Shown here: positions 16,895-25,300 of the stretch, piece after piece | Numbering within the stretch: the first letter of the stretch is position 1 | Layout: each line of letters opens with the position of its first letter | From: Mycolicibacterium moriokaense | GTDB taxonomy: Bacteria > Actinomycetota > Actinomycetes > Mycobacteriales > Mycobacteriaceae | DNA: 64,000 bases | Assembly (NCBI RefSeq): GCF_003347205.1 | Contig: NZ_QQBJ01000022.1 | Location: forward strand, 62,001 to 126,000 | Direction of reading: 5' to 3' | Program-made: the position numbers and the translations under genes | The notes under the pieces: generated by a model | Told to the model about the DNA's origin: nothing | The model's input: the letters and a program-made list of their open reading frames with translations, nothing else | Databases searched by the model: none

Positions 16895-18469
16895 TTAGCT
16901 CGCTGCGGCTACCGGAGCCGGCGGCTGGGGCACGGAGAAGTCGTCGGCCAGCATTGCTGCCAGGTTCTCGAAGGCTTGCCGAGTCTTCTTCTTGAGCTTG
17001 TCCAGGTCGACGCTGAGGCCCTCGTCGAGGTGCGCATCGAACGGGATGTGGTGCAGCTTGAGCTGTTGCCGCGCCAGCACCGTGGTCAGCGCCTCCATAT
17101 CGAGCCGGGTGTTGGCCGTGGTCTCGTTGACCACCAGCACCGTGCGGGCCAGCAGGCCCTCGTAGCCGTGGTTGCGCAGCCAATCGATGGCCAGGCCAGC
17201 CTTGAAAGCACCTGGGTTCGACGCTTCCACAAGCAGAACAAGGGCATTGGACTTATCGAGCATCTCCCGCACTACATGCGAGTTGAGTGCCTTATCACCA
17301 TCCCACAGCAGCATGCTGTAGTAGTGCGAGGCGATCTCGTAGACGTCACGGATGTCTTCGGGGACGAGGACGCGCTCACCGTCGGGCCGCCAGCCGTTGG
17401 CCAGCACGTGCAGGTCGGTGTCGGTCGTCGACAGGAACCGCTGCACCTGGTCGTGCTGGCGTAGGTCGTCGGACTCGGTATCGAGCATCTCCATCATCGA
17501 CAGGTTGTTCGGGTGCACCGCAGTCCGCAGCGGCAGGTCACCTGCATCGGGGTCGGCGTCGACGGCGATGACTCCGTCGGCACGGATCGAGGAGAACACC
17601 TGACCCAGCGTCGCGGTCACCGTCGTTTTTCCGGCACCGCCCTTGAGGGTGAGGACGGTGATGGCGTACATCGTGTCCTTGGGTGCACGGATGCGTTTGT
17701 AGACCTCCCGGCGACGGCTTTCCTTCTTGCCGGGCTTGAGCTTGAAACCGCTCTTGTTCATCACCCCGCGCCAGCCGGTGTTGGCCACCGGCGCGCGGTC
17801 CTCGTTGGCGGTCTGGATCAAGTCCTGGCGAATGCCGGCTGAGGCTGCCTGGATGGGCGCGCTGGGGCGGCGGTACTGATCTGCTTCGACGCCACGTCCC
17901 GTCGCGGCTTGCCGATCCGGTACGGCCTGGCGCACCCGGTCGTGGTCGGGGGTGACGGGGATCTGCTGGGTCACGTCGGCCCGCTGATACTGCTCGGGAT
18001 GCGTCTGCGGCTGCGGCCGCCGCGGAGCCATCTGTGGGCCCGAATGCTGGCCTTGCGGGGCCGTGGAGGGCGCTCCCCAGGGTTGTCCTGGGGAGGCGCC
18101 CCACTGCGGCTGAGGTCCGGTGTTGGGGAACCGCTGATCGGACTGCTGCGGCGCCCCGTTAACCGGACGCGCAGCCGGCGCGCCCCATGGGGGCTGCTGT
18201 TTGGGGTAGGGCGTCGTGGTTCCCTCGTCGCCGCCGAAGCTGCGCTCACCGCCGGACGCCGGCGCGGCCGGCGGCGCCGGCGGTGCCGGCGCAACGCTCG
18301 GCCGTGCGCCCCAGTCCGCGGCACCCGCGGGCGCGATCGTCGTGGGCGGGGGCCCGGGCAGATCCTCGGGCTTGGCCTCCGGTTCTGATGGTGTGGACTG
18401 CGAAGGTTCTGTAGAACGCTCGGGCTCCGACCAGTGCCGGCCGTTACCGGTTTCCACGTTTTCAGCCAT
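16895..18469 (-). CDS. EspI-like ATPase with proline-rich N-terminus
   Basis: 524 residues. The first 200 are Pro/Gln/Ala-rich and disordered. A MinD/ParA-type ATPase domain follows, with Walker A LKGGAGKTTVTATLG and the second acidic motif VIAVDADPDAGDLP, preceded by the basic KPGKKESRRREVYKRIR segment. This order is that of EspI of ESX-1, which represses secretion when ATP is low. Start ATG 18469 has GAGAGG eight bases upstream. The gene lies 18 bp before eccD on the same transcript. Confidence 0.82.
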   Translation of the reverse strand: MAENVETGNGRHWSEPERSTEPSQSTPSEPEAKPEDLPGPPPTTIAPAGAADWGARPSVAPAPPAPPAAPASGGERSFGGDEGTTTPYPKQQPPWGAPAARPVNGAPQQSDQRFPNTGPQPQWGASPGQPWGAPSTAPQGQHSGPQMAPRRPQPQTHPEQYQRADVTQQIPVTPDHDRVRQAVPDRQAATGRGVEADQYRRPSAPIQAASAGIRQDLIQTANEDRAPVANTGWRGVMNKSGFKLKPGKKESRRREVYKRIRAPKDTMYAITVLTLKGGAGKTTVTATLGQVFSSIRADGVIAVDADPDAGDLPLRTAVHPNNLSMMEMLDTESDDLRQHDQVQRFLSTTDTDLHVLANGWRPDGERVLVPEDIRDVYEIASHYYSMLLWDGDKALNSHVVREMLDKSNALVLLVEASNPGAFKAGLAIDWLRNHGYEGLLARTVLVVNETTANTRLDMEALTTVLARQQLKLHHIPFDAHLDEGLSVDLDKLKKKTRQAFENLAAMLADDFSVPQPPAPVAAAS

Positions 18470-18652
18470 TCGGCTCACCTCTCCCCGCAAAATCTGACGG
18501 CGTGACCGGGCAGTGTTCCGGTCGCTTGACTGCTGTCGCCTTGGGTTTGCCCCGAGGCCATTCTCCCAGCGTTCACCAGCACACTAGCGCACCAAATTGG
18601 TCGAACTCGGGGCCGAAGACAGCCCATTTTCCAGCACCGATGCACCGGCCTG

Positions 18653-19507
18653 TCAGCTCTGGTCACCGCGTGCAGCGAACCAGTCCTTGCTGGGAGTCAG
18701 CTGCACCAGATCGGCCATGGCCGCCCGGAACCGGGCGAAGGTCCCGGGACCGAAAGTCACCCACAGGCGGGAACGCGAGCCGTGCCCGCCCACCGCGGAC
18801 ACCACCCGGCCGAAGGAGGTGTCAGCCACACCCACCGCAGCTTTGGTGTCCACGGTCTGGATACCGCGGTTCTCGCGCATGACGATCTCGCAGCGCTGCC
18901 CGGCGTAGGCCGACACTTCGTTGAGGATCTTGGCGGTCTGCACGTCGACTCCGAGTTCCCCGCGCAGCGTGCGCACCATGTCTCCGGGTGTCGATGACGC
19001 CGACAGCTCCGCAACCTGGTCCAGGGGCAGCGTCACCGGCTCGAACTGCGCGGGCAGGGGTGCCAGCACCTCAGCGGACTCACGCATCGCAGACCAGATC
19101 GGGGTGGACACCACGTCGTCGAGAGAGTTCGTGGTGGACCACACCGTCTGCAGGACCAGTTCGTCGTTGCGGCGCAGTGCCATGACGTGGGTGTCGCCGC
19201 GGCGAGCGACGACGGCCCGGCGCATGCGGTCGTCCTGCATCCCGCGCAGCGTGACCTCGATGTCGGGGCGTTCCAGAACCCGCATCCAGGACGCCAACGT
19301 GGGATCGACGTTGGCGTCGAGGTCGATCAGCCCCGCGTTGACGAGCAGGGGAACGGTTTCATCGTCGACACGCGCCTGGTCGTCGGGGTAGTAGACGTTG
19401 TTCATCAGCGCCAGCACCGGCGGCAGGCTGTCGATGTCCATCAACCGTTTGATGAACAAAGCCGAATCCACGCTCAAGTGCGCTGCAGCCAAAATGTCGC
19501 GTGCCAT
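18653..19507 (-). CDS. espG: ESX-specific chaperone EspG
   Basis: 284 residues. The composition and order match EspG: alternating strands and helices, VTLRGMQDDRMRRAVVARRG, DELVLQTVWST, and a C-terminal FGRVVSAVGGHGSRSRLWVTFG. EspG binds the tip of PE-PPE dimers of its own ESX system and keeps them soluble. ATG 19507 is chosen because TAGCAT lies eight bases upstream with no ribosome site, implying a leaderless transcript. This would give the espG-eccE block its own promoter after the hairpin that ends the esx block. Confidence 0.8.
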   Translation of the reverse strand: MARDILAAAHLSVDSALFIKRLMDIDSLPPVLALMNNVYYPDDQARVDDETVPLLVNAGLIDLDANVDPTLASWMRVLERPDIEVTLRGMQDDRMRRAVVARRGDTHVMALRRNDELVLQTVWSTTNSLDDVVSTPIWSAMRESAEVLAPLPAQFEPVTLPLDQVAELSASSTPGDMVRTLRGELGVDVQTAKILNEVSAYAGQRCEIVMRENRGIQTVDTKAAVGVADTSFGRVVSAVGGHGSRSRLWVTFGPGTFARFRAAMADLVQLTPSKDWFAARGDQS

Positions 19508-19515
19508 AACCGCCG

Positions 19516-19521
19516 ATGCTA
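19516..19521 (-). promoter_or_regulatory. Leaderless promoter -10 box of espG
   Basis: TAGCAT on the minus strand, eight bases before the espG ATG; the same hexamer and spacing occur at vapB. Confidence 0.5.
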
Positions 19522-19606
19522 CCGGCCGGCAGAAGCTATTTCGCCTGTCGGCCAGCACTTTTCATAGCATCCGACCACGAACTTGCGGCGGCCTCCTAGA
19601 ACGCAG

Positions 19607-19648
19607 TAGGGCGCCTCGTCCACTCGGGGGTGGAATCGAGGCGCCCTA
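19607..19648 (-). terminator. Strong hairpin after esxA
   Basis: A 12-bp perfect stem (TAGGGCGCCTCG with CGAGGCGCCCTA) continues, after a 2-base bulge, into a further 5-bp stem (TCCAC/GTGGA) with a 6-base loop. It lies 23 bp beyond the esxA stop and 100 bp before espG. It would end or attenuate transcription of the substrate genes. Confidence 0.8.
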
Positions 19649-19671
19649 CCGACAGCGACGACACAGACCGA

Positions 19672-19974
19672 TCAGGGAAACTGCTTGCTCATGTTCATCT
19701 CGTTGGTCCCCATCTCCGATGCACCGCGGCTGTAGGCGACACTGCCGCGGCCGGTGACCTCGATGGTGTCCTGGCAGACGTGCTGGAACTTGGTGAAGCT
19801 CTCCTCGAACACCATGGCAGTGTCACCGGTGAAGCTCCCCAGCAGGGTCTGCTTGTTGGCGATTCCCGCGTCGAGCAGACCCTGGGCGGTGGTACCGCAC
19901 TGCTGGATCTGCATCGCGATGGACTCCATCAGCGGGTAGTTGTAGTAAACGTCGTCAGGACTTCCTGCAGGCAT
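19672..19974 (-). CDS. Esx small secreted protein, EsxA position
   Basis: 100 residues forming two helices (SIAMQIQQCGTTAQGLLDAG and MVFEESFTKFQHVCQDTIEV) joined by a turn SFTGDTA, where the usual Trp-x-Gly is Phe-Thr-Gly. It is the downstream member of the Esx pair. Such pairs are exported as heterodimers through the ESX channel. AAGGAG lies seven bases before the ATG. No C-terminal YxxxD/E signal is visible, so export may depend on its partner or on the PE protein. Confidence 0.85.
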   Translation of the reverse strand: MPAGSPDDVYYNYPLMESIAMQIQQCGTTAQGLLDAGIANKQTLLGSFTGDTAMVFEESFTKFQHVCQDTIEVTGRGSVAYSRGASEMGTNEMNMSKQFP

Positions 19975-20022
19975 TTCTTATCTCCTTGAGGTTCAGTAGA
20001 TTTCAGGCTGGGCAGAGGACGA

Positions 20023-20352
20023 TCAGTGGAACGGGTTGACGACGCCGGTGATCTGCTGGAAGTCGGCCGCAGCGGACGATTCCTGGGCGTCGGTGGAGCC
20101 GATACCGAACTGCAGCGCCTCGCGGATCGAGTCGAGCACCTGGTTGTTGGTGACCGCGGTCTGGTGAACGTCGGCGATCCAGGTCTGGAACGACGCCGAC
20201 ATCTGGCCGCGGTTGGCGCCCTGAGCGCTGTCAGCGATGGCCATCATCTGCTTGTTGTTCGCCTGAGCCGAGTCGACGAGCCCCTGGAAGCTGGCTGTCT
20301 GGGCGGCCTGAACGGCCATGTCCATGCTGAACGGTGAGCCACTACCGGCCAT
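20023..20352 (-). CDS. Esx small secreted protein, EsxB position
   Basis: 109 residues: two helices around a short turn (ANRGQMSASFQTWIADVHQ). The Trp-x-Gly motif is not in its usual form, since the Trp comes after the turn. ATG 20352 (MAGSGSPFSMDM) is preferred over the longer frame because GGAGAA sits seven bases upstream. It is the upstream gene of the pair with 19672-19974 and the presumed heterodimer partner. The C-terminus ends GVVNPFH without a YxxxD/E signal. Confidence 0.82.
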   Translation of the reverse strand: MAGSGSPFSMDMAVQAAQTASFQGLVDSAQANNKQMMAIADSAQGANRGQMSASFQTWIADVHQTAVTNNQVLDSIREALQFGIGSTDAQESSAAADFQQITGVVNPFH

Positions 20353-20466
20353 GAGTTTCTCCATTTCTGTGGGTGGTGGTGGAACTGCCATTCCTGGACT
20401 CACACGCCACCGTGGCGCGCCGCGCTCCGAACAGCCTTGAGCGCAAGTGTGTGGGGAGGCTGGCCA

Positions 20467-21801
20467 TCAGCTGGCCTCCTTCTTGTCATCGGTCTCCCGC
20501 TCGGCCACCAGCGCGCCAGCAGAGACCGTTTCCTCGTCCTCAGGGGTGTGACCCCACATCGGAATGAGCTCGGTGTCAGGCCGTTTGACGATCGCAGGCT
20601 TCTCGTCGTCACGACGACGCGCACCGTGCATCGGCATCCCGGATCCGCCGGGACGCGCCGCGGAGGCACCGCTCGGCGATGCGGGCGCCTGCGGAGGCGC
20701 TGATCCCGGCATGGCGCCATCCCAACCGCCCGGGAACCGGAATCCGGTTGAGGCACCTGACAATCCGCCCAGATTTGGCACCCGGATCGCGGCGGCCAAC
20801 CCGGCCCCGCCCGAGCTGCCGGCGAGACGGTCCAGCGTCGACGAGGAGGGCTGGGTGTCGAAAAAGCCGGGGTTGTCGAGGCGATGCTCGGGCGACACCT
20901 GACTCATCAGGTTGCTGATCTGCGAGCCGAATTGCTGGCCCAGCTGCTGGGCCTGCTGCATCGCTTGCTGGGGGGCCTGCATGACTTGCTGGCCTGCCTG
21001 GGCTGCCTGCTGCGGGATCTGCTGAATCAGCTGCTGGGTCATCTGGTTTTCCATCTGGCGCTGCGCGTTGCCCTCACGGAACCGCGCGACGGCGGCCTGC
21101 GCTTCGGCCTTCTGCGCGCCGTCTGCGGCGCGTTGCGCCATGCCGGCGGCCTGGGCCATCCCGATGCCTAGCTTGCTTTTGAGGATGGAGGCGGTGTTTT
21201 GGGCCTTGGCCGCCTGCAGGCGCACACGGTCGGTGGCTGCCATGGCCGCGCCGATGGCCTGATTGATGACCGAGGGGAAGCTGGTGTGCGTCGACAACGG
21301 GGGCAGCTTGGCGAATGGGTCGTACGTGGTGTTGGCGACGGTCTGCGCCAGGTAGTTGGTCTGCACGGCGACGTCGCGCATCCACATTTCGAGGTACTGG
21401 CCCTCTTTGATCCCGATGGGAATGGTGTTGAACCCAAGGAAGTTGGTGGCGTGCAGCGTGGCGGTGGTGACGCGGTTCTCTACGATCTCGGCCATCTGCG
21501 CCATCGTGGTGTAGGCCTCGGTGAAAGCCGCGGCCTGTGCGGCGGTGCGTGCGCCGGAGGTGATGATCTGGGCCTGCAGGAGCCGGCAAATGATGATGAA
21601 CCGCAACAGGGTGGCCTGCATGGCCTGGGCGGCGGGACCCTGCCAGGACGTCGCCAGGTAGGCACTCATGGCGGTCAGCCGGTCGATGGAGATTTCGTAG
21701 GCGACCGCTGCGGCGGTGAATTCCGCGGATGCCGCGGTCATCGGGGCAGCACCCGCCCCGGACATGAGACGTCCGGTGATCACTTCAGGAGGTCCAAACA
21801 C
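20467..21801 (-). CDS. PPE family protein
   Basis: 444 residues. The N-terminal domain carries PPE (FGPPEVITGRLMSGAG) and the long helical hairpin with SYLATSWQGPAAQAM-like spacing (AYLATSWQGPAAQAMQ), as in all PPE proteins. A Gln-rich coiled region (QQIPQQAAQAGQQVMQ) and a Gly-rich C-terminus follow, ending with a GMPMHGARR segment and an acidic tail. PPE proteins pair with PE proteins and are exported by ESX systems with EspG. The GTG start has GGGGAGG upstream. The MPMHG segment recurs in the protein at 57367. Confidence 0.92.
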   Translation of the reverse strand: MFGPPEVITGRLMSGAGAAPMTAASAEFTAAAVAYEISIDRLTAMSAYLATSWQGPAAQAMQATLLRFIIICRLLQAQIITSGARTAAQAAAFTEAYTTMAQMAEIVENRVTTATLHATNFLGFNTIPIGIKEGQYLEMWMRDVAVQTNYLAQTVANTTYDPFAKLPPLSTHTSFPSVINQAIGAAMAATDRVRLQAAKAQNTASILKSKLGIGMAQAAGMAQRAADGAQKAEAQAAVARFREGNAQRQMENQMTQQLIQQIPQQAAQAGQQVMQAPQQAMQQAQQLGQQFGSQISNLMSQVSPEHRLDNPGFFDTQPSSSTLDRLAGSSGGAGLAAAIRVPNLGGLSGASTGFRFPGGWDGAMPGSAPPQAPASPSGASAARPGGSGMPMHGARRRDDEKPAIVKRPDTELIPMWGHTPEDEETVSAGALVAERETDDKKEAS

Positions 21802-21905
21802 AGTTTTCCTCCCCTCCGTCGTGATGCAACGTCGTCGCGGGAGCGGGCGTGACGCCCTCTCCGCGGAGCTGCACGCCCGCCGTCATGGTCTTGGTTGCGC
21901 CTCAG

Positions 21906-22202
21906 CTACAGGAACTGCGTGCTGTTGGCCGCGTCGACTGTGGTGTAGCTGGCGTCGGTGATGCCCAGGGTGCCGGCGAACCGCGCCAGCTCCAGGAATC
22001 CGAGATGCGCCGTGCCGAGCAGGTCGGCTGCATGCGCACTGGTATTGGCCGTGGCCAGCGCGGACGCCTCATCGGTGCCCGCGGGTGCGGGCGCCATGAT
22101 CACGGGTGCGCCGCCGTCGATAACGCCGGCAGTCGCGGCAGCGTTGCTCACGACGTCGGCCACGCTGGCCATCATCACCGGCGACGAAACGTTGGTGAAC
22201 AC
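21906..22202 (-). CDS. PE-like protein with type VII export signal
   Basis: 98 residues, Ala-rich and helical, directly upstream of the PPE gene. Near the C-terminus it carries SYTTVDAA, an exact YxxxD type VII secretion signal placed after the second helix as in PE proteins. The N-terminal PE dipeptide itself is absent. Starts with GTG 22202; internal ATGs at codons 10-11 are alternatives. It presumably forms the exported dimer with the PPE protein and supplies the signal for the pair. Confidence 0.8.
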   Translation of the reverse strand: MFTNVSSPVMMASVADVVSNAAATAGVIDGGAPVIMAPAPAGTDEASALATANTSAHAADLLGTAHLGFLELARFAGTLGITDASYTTVDAANSTQFL

Positions 22203-22224
22203 TTAGCAAACCTCACTTCCCCGG

Positions 22225-22249
22225 TGCCGCGAAGGGTGCTTTCGCGGCA
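22225..22249 (-). terminator. Hairpin between eccC and the pe-ppe-esx block
   Basis: A 9-bp perfect inverted repeat, TGCCGCGAA and TTCGCGGCA, with a 7-base loop, just downstream of the predicted pe promoter. It could be a leader attenuator or end read-through from eccC. Confidence 0.55.
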
Positions 22250-22278
22250 ATGTTACCTGTGATGGTAAATCTCTCCAA
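22250..22278 (-). promoter_or_regulatory. Promoter and dyad operator of the pe-ppe-esxBA block
   Basis: On the minus strand: -35 TTGGAG (22273-22278), 17-bp spacer, -10 TAACAT (22250-22255). A dyad, TTACC at 22253-22257 and GGTAA at 22264-22268, covers the spacer and -10, suggesting a repressor or activator site. Confidence 0.6.
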
Positions 22279-22348
22279 CAGGATACCGCCACCGTTGAGG
22301 GGTGGTGTCGCACTTTTTGCTGCTCGGGGGCCTGCGGTCGGTGACGCA

Positions 22349-25300
22349 TCAGTCCCCCAGATTGTCGTCGTCGCTGTAGCGGATTCCCGACCAGGCGCTT
22401 TGGATGCGGCCCTTGCGCGCTAAGGCGGTCTCCAGGTAGCGGGCGCGGCCGGGGATGCCGAAATTCTCGAACTTGTGTTCGCCGATCTGACCGTCGAACT
22501 TCTGGCCGGAGAGCATCACGGTCGGGGCGGCGTCGTTGATGAGTCGCTTCAAGATGGGGTCACGGTTGACGCCCATGAAGAACTCTTCGGCCGCGCGCGC
22601 CAGTACGAAGTGCCAGCCCTGAGCCAGCGGCTCGTTCTCCACCTGGGGCAGCATCTTGAAGATCTTCGGCGCTTCGGCGAGGTTGCGGGTGTTGGCGAAC
22701 AGGTGGTAGTCGTCGGCGATCACGAAGATCTCCGGCCCGCTCCACCATGACCGGGCGGCCCTTGTCTCGGCGTCGATGTTCGGCGGCAGCTCACGCCCTG
22801 AGATGTCGTAGCGCTCCCAGAGCTTGGAGACCGCGGCGATCAGTTCGTCTTCGTTGGTGACGTAAGCGAACAAATTGTTATCGCGGATCTTGCCCAGGTG
22901 GCGCCGGCGCGGGTCGATGAAGATCACTGCGGCCTCGTCCACCCCGCCGGGGAACCGGCGGGTGAGGCTGTCGTAGAACGAGCCGATCAGTTCACTCTTG
23001 CCGGACTTGGCGCTGCCGACGATCAGCAGGTGCGGCTCGCGCCACATCTCGGCGTAGGCCGGGGTGAGCCGTTCTTCCTGGATACCGAAGGCGATGCGCA
23101 GATTACGGCGCGGATCCCACCGTCCATTGTTCTGGTCGATCGACTTCTGGTCTGCCTCGATGACCATGGCCGCGAGTTGCTCGTGGGTCAACGACGTCGG
23201 CAGGGTGCGCAAACGTTCGGCCGAGCTGGTGGCGAACTGCTCCGCGATCTGGCGGACCAGCGCGGTCATGCCCTCGGTGACGGTGGTGCGCTCGTCGATC
23301 CCGTCGATTCGCGGCAGCGCCACCAACCCGTACAGCTCGGAGCCGGCGACCATGACGTGGCCGGGTTCCTTGCGCCGCTTCTTCGACAGAGCGTTGCTAA
23401 TCCGCGAGAACTCCGTATCGGAGTGCAGCTCGACGATTCCCTTCATATGGGGTTCGATACCGCGCATCTCCACCACGCGTGCCGTCGACAGGACCAGGTG
23501 AACGCCGTAGTTGAGGGCACCTACGATCAGCGACTCGATCTCGCTGCCGCGGAACTGCAGAACCTGCCCTTCGGCCACAGCCGCGTCCCACCCGTCGATC
23601 ATGATGTAGACGTCGCCGTAGCGGTCCTCCCGCAACAGCGGGTAGTCGGGGTTGGTGCGCAGCTTGCGGTAGTCGGCCATCGTGCCGATCTTGTGGTCGC
23701 GGAAGATCCGCTCGCGGTCGCTGATCAAGGTCCGCACCTGGGCGATCATGCGGTTGATGGCATCGGGATCGGACCGGCTGGCCACGCCGCCCACATGGGG
23801 CAGATCGGCCAGCGGGCCCAGGCCGCCGCCGGCGTAGTCGACGAGGTACATCTGTACCTGCTCGGGGGTGTTGTGCAGGGCCAGCGAGCAGGCCAGCGTC
23901 TTGATGGCCGTGGACTTGCCGGACTGTGCGCCACCGATGATGAGGATGTTCTGGTCGGTGGTGTCCAAGGTCCACAGTGGCTGCGAGTGCTTGGCTGGGT
24001 CGTCGAACAGGCCCATCGGCACGTTCAGCTTGGGCAGCGCGGTGTTGGCCGGCACCGCCCAGTGCTGCAGGTCCGGGTCGACCTGATCGAGGGTCTTGAC
24101 CTCCAGCGGCGGCAGCCACATCCGGTAGGCCGGCGCGGCGTCGGCCGCGCGGAGCCGCTCGACGACGGTGGTGAAGATCGTCGGGGCGTTCTCGAGTTCC
24201 TCTTCGGTGCGCTCGGGCTCGCTGACCACCTCGGCAGCGTTGGCCGGGTCCTTGGGCAGCGGAGCTTCGATCGCGGTGAAAGCCTGCGGGCCGACGAATC
24301 CCCCGTCTTCGGAGCGTGTTTGGGCGCGTTCGACGATCACTTCGGAGGCCGGCGGGAAGTAAGCGGCGCCGGTGAACCCGGCGTAGAACTGGGTTAGTTC
24401 ACCGGCACGATCACCGGCGCTGCCCAGCAGAATGCCGTGCCCGGGGGTGCCCGGCAGGCGGTAGGCGGCATCGGAGCTGTCGAGCAGGGCCCGCGATTCC
24501 TGGGCGGTCTGGGTCTTCAAACCGATCTTGTAGCCGATGTTGGATTCCAGGCCGCTCGTACGGCCGGAGATGTCGAGGTTTTGCGACGCGAACAGCAGAT
24601 AGATACCCAGCGACCGGCCCACCCGGCCGATGCGCTTGAACAGGTCACCGTATTCGGGGTACTCGGCGAGCAGCTCGGCGAACTCGTCGATGATGACGAA
24701 CAGCGACGGCAGCGGCGGCAGGTCCACACCGCGTTCGCGCAGCTGCTCGTAGTCGCGAATGTCCTTGACGTCGTAGCGGTTACTCAGCTCGTCGGCGTTA
24801 CGCAGGACCTGGAACCGGCGTTCGATCTCGCCCATGATCATTTCGCTCATGCGGGTGACCAGGTGGGCTTCTTGCTCCATGTTGGTGATGACCGCGCTGA
24901 CATGCGGCAGATCGCCCATGCCCAGGAACGTCGGGCCGCCCTTGAAGTCGACGAGCAGCATGTTGAGCATGTCCGGGGAGTGCGAGACGCACCCGTTGAT
25001 CACCAGGTTGCGCAGGAACTCCGACTTACCCGAGCCGGTCGTCCCTAGCAGCTGCCCGTGCGGGCCGGTGCCACCGTCGGCGGCCTGTTTGAGGTCGAGG
25101 TCCAGGCGATCGCCATTGGAGAGGAAGCCGATGGGGATCCGCAGGCGTCGCTTGTCGCCGTAGCGGCTGATCGCGCTCCAGGTGTCCATCGCATCAAGCG
25201 CGCCGGGATCGCGGACACGCATCAGCGTGCCCCAGTCGCGGCCGCGCTCGGACTGCTTGGCCTGACGTCCCAGGCTGGTCAGCGATGCCACCTCGTACTT

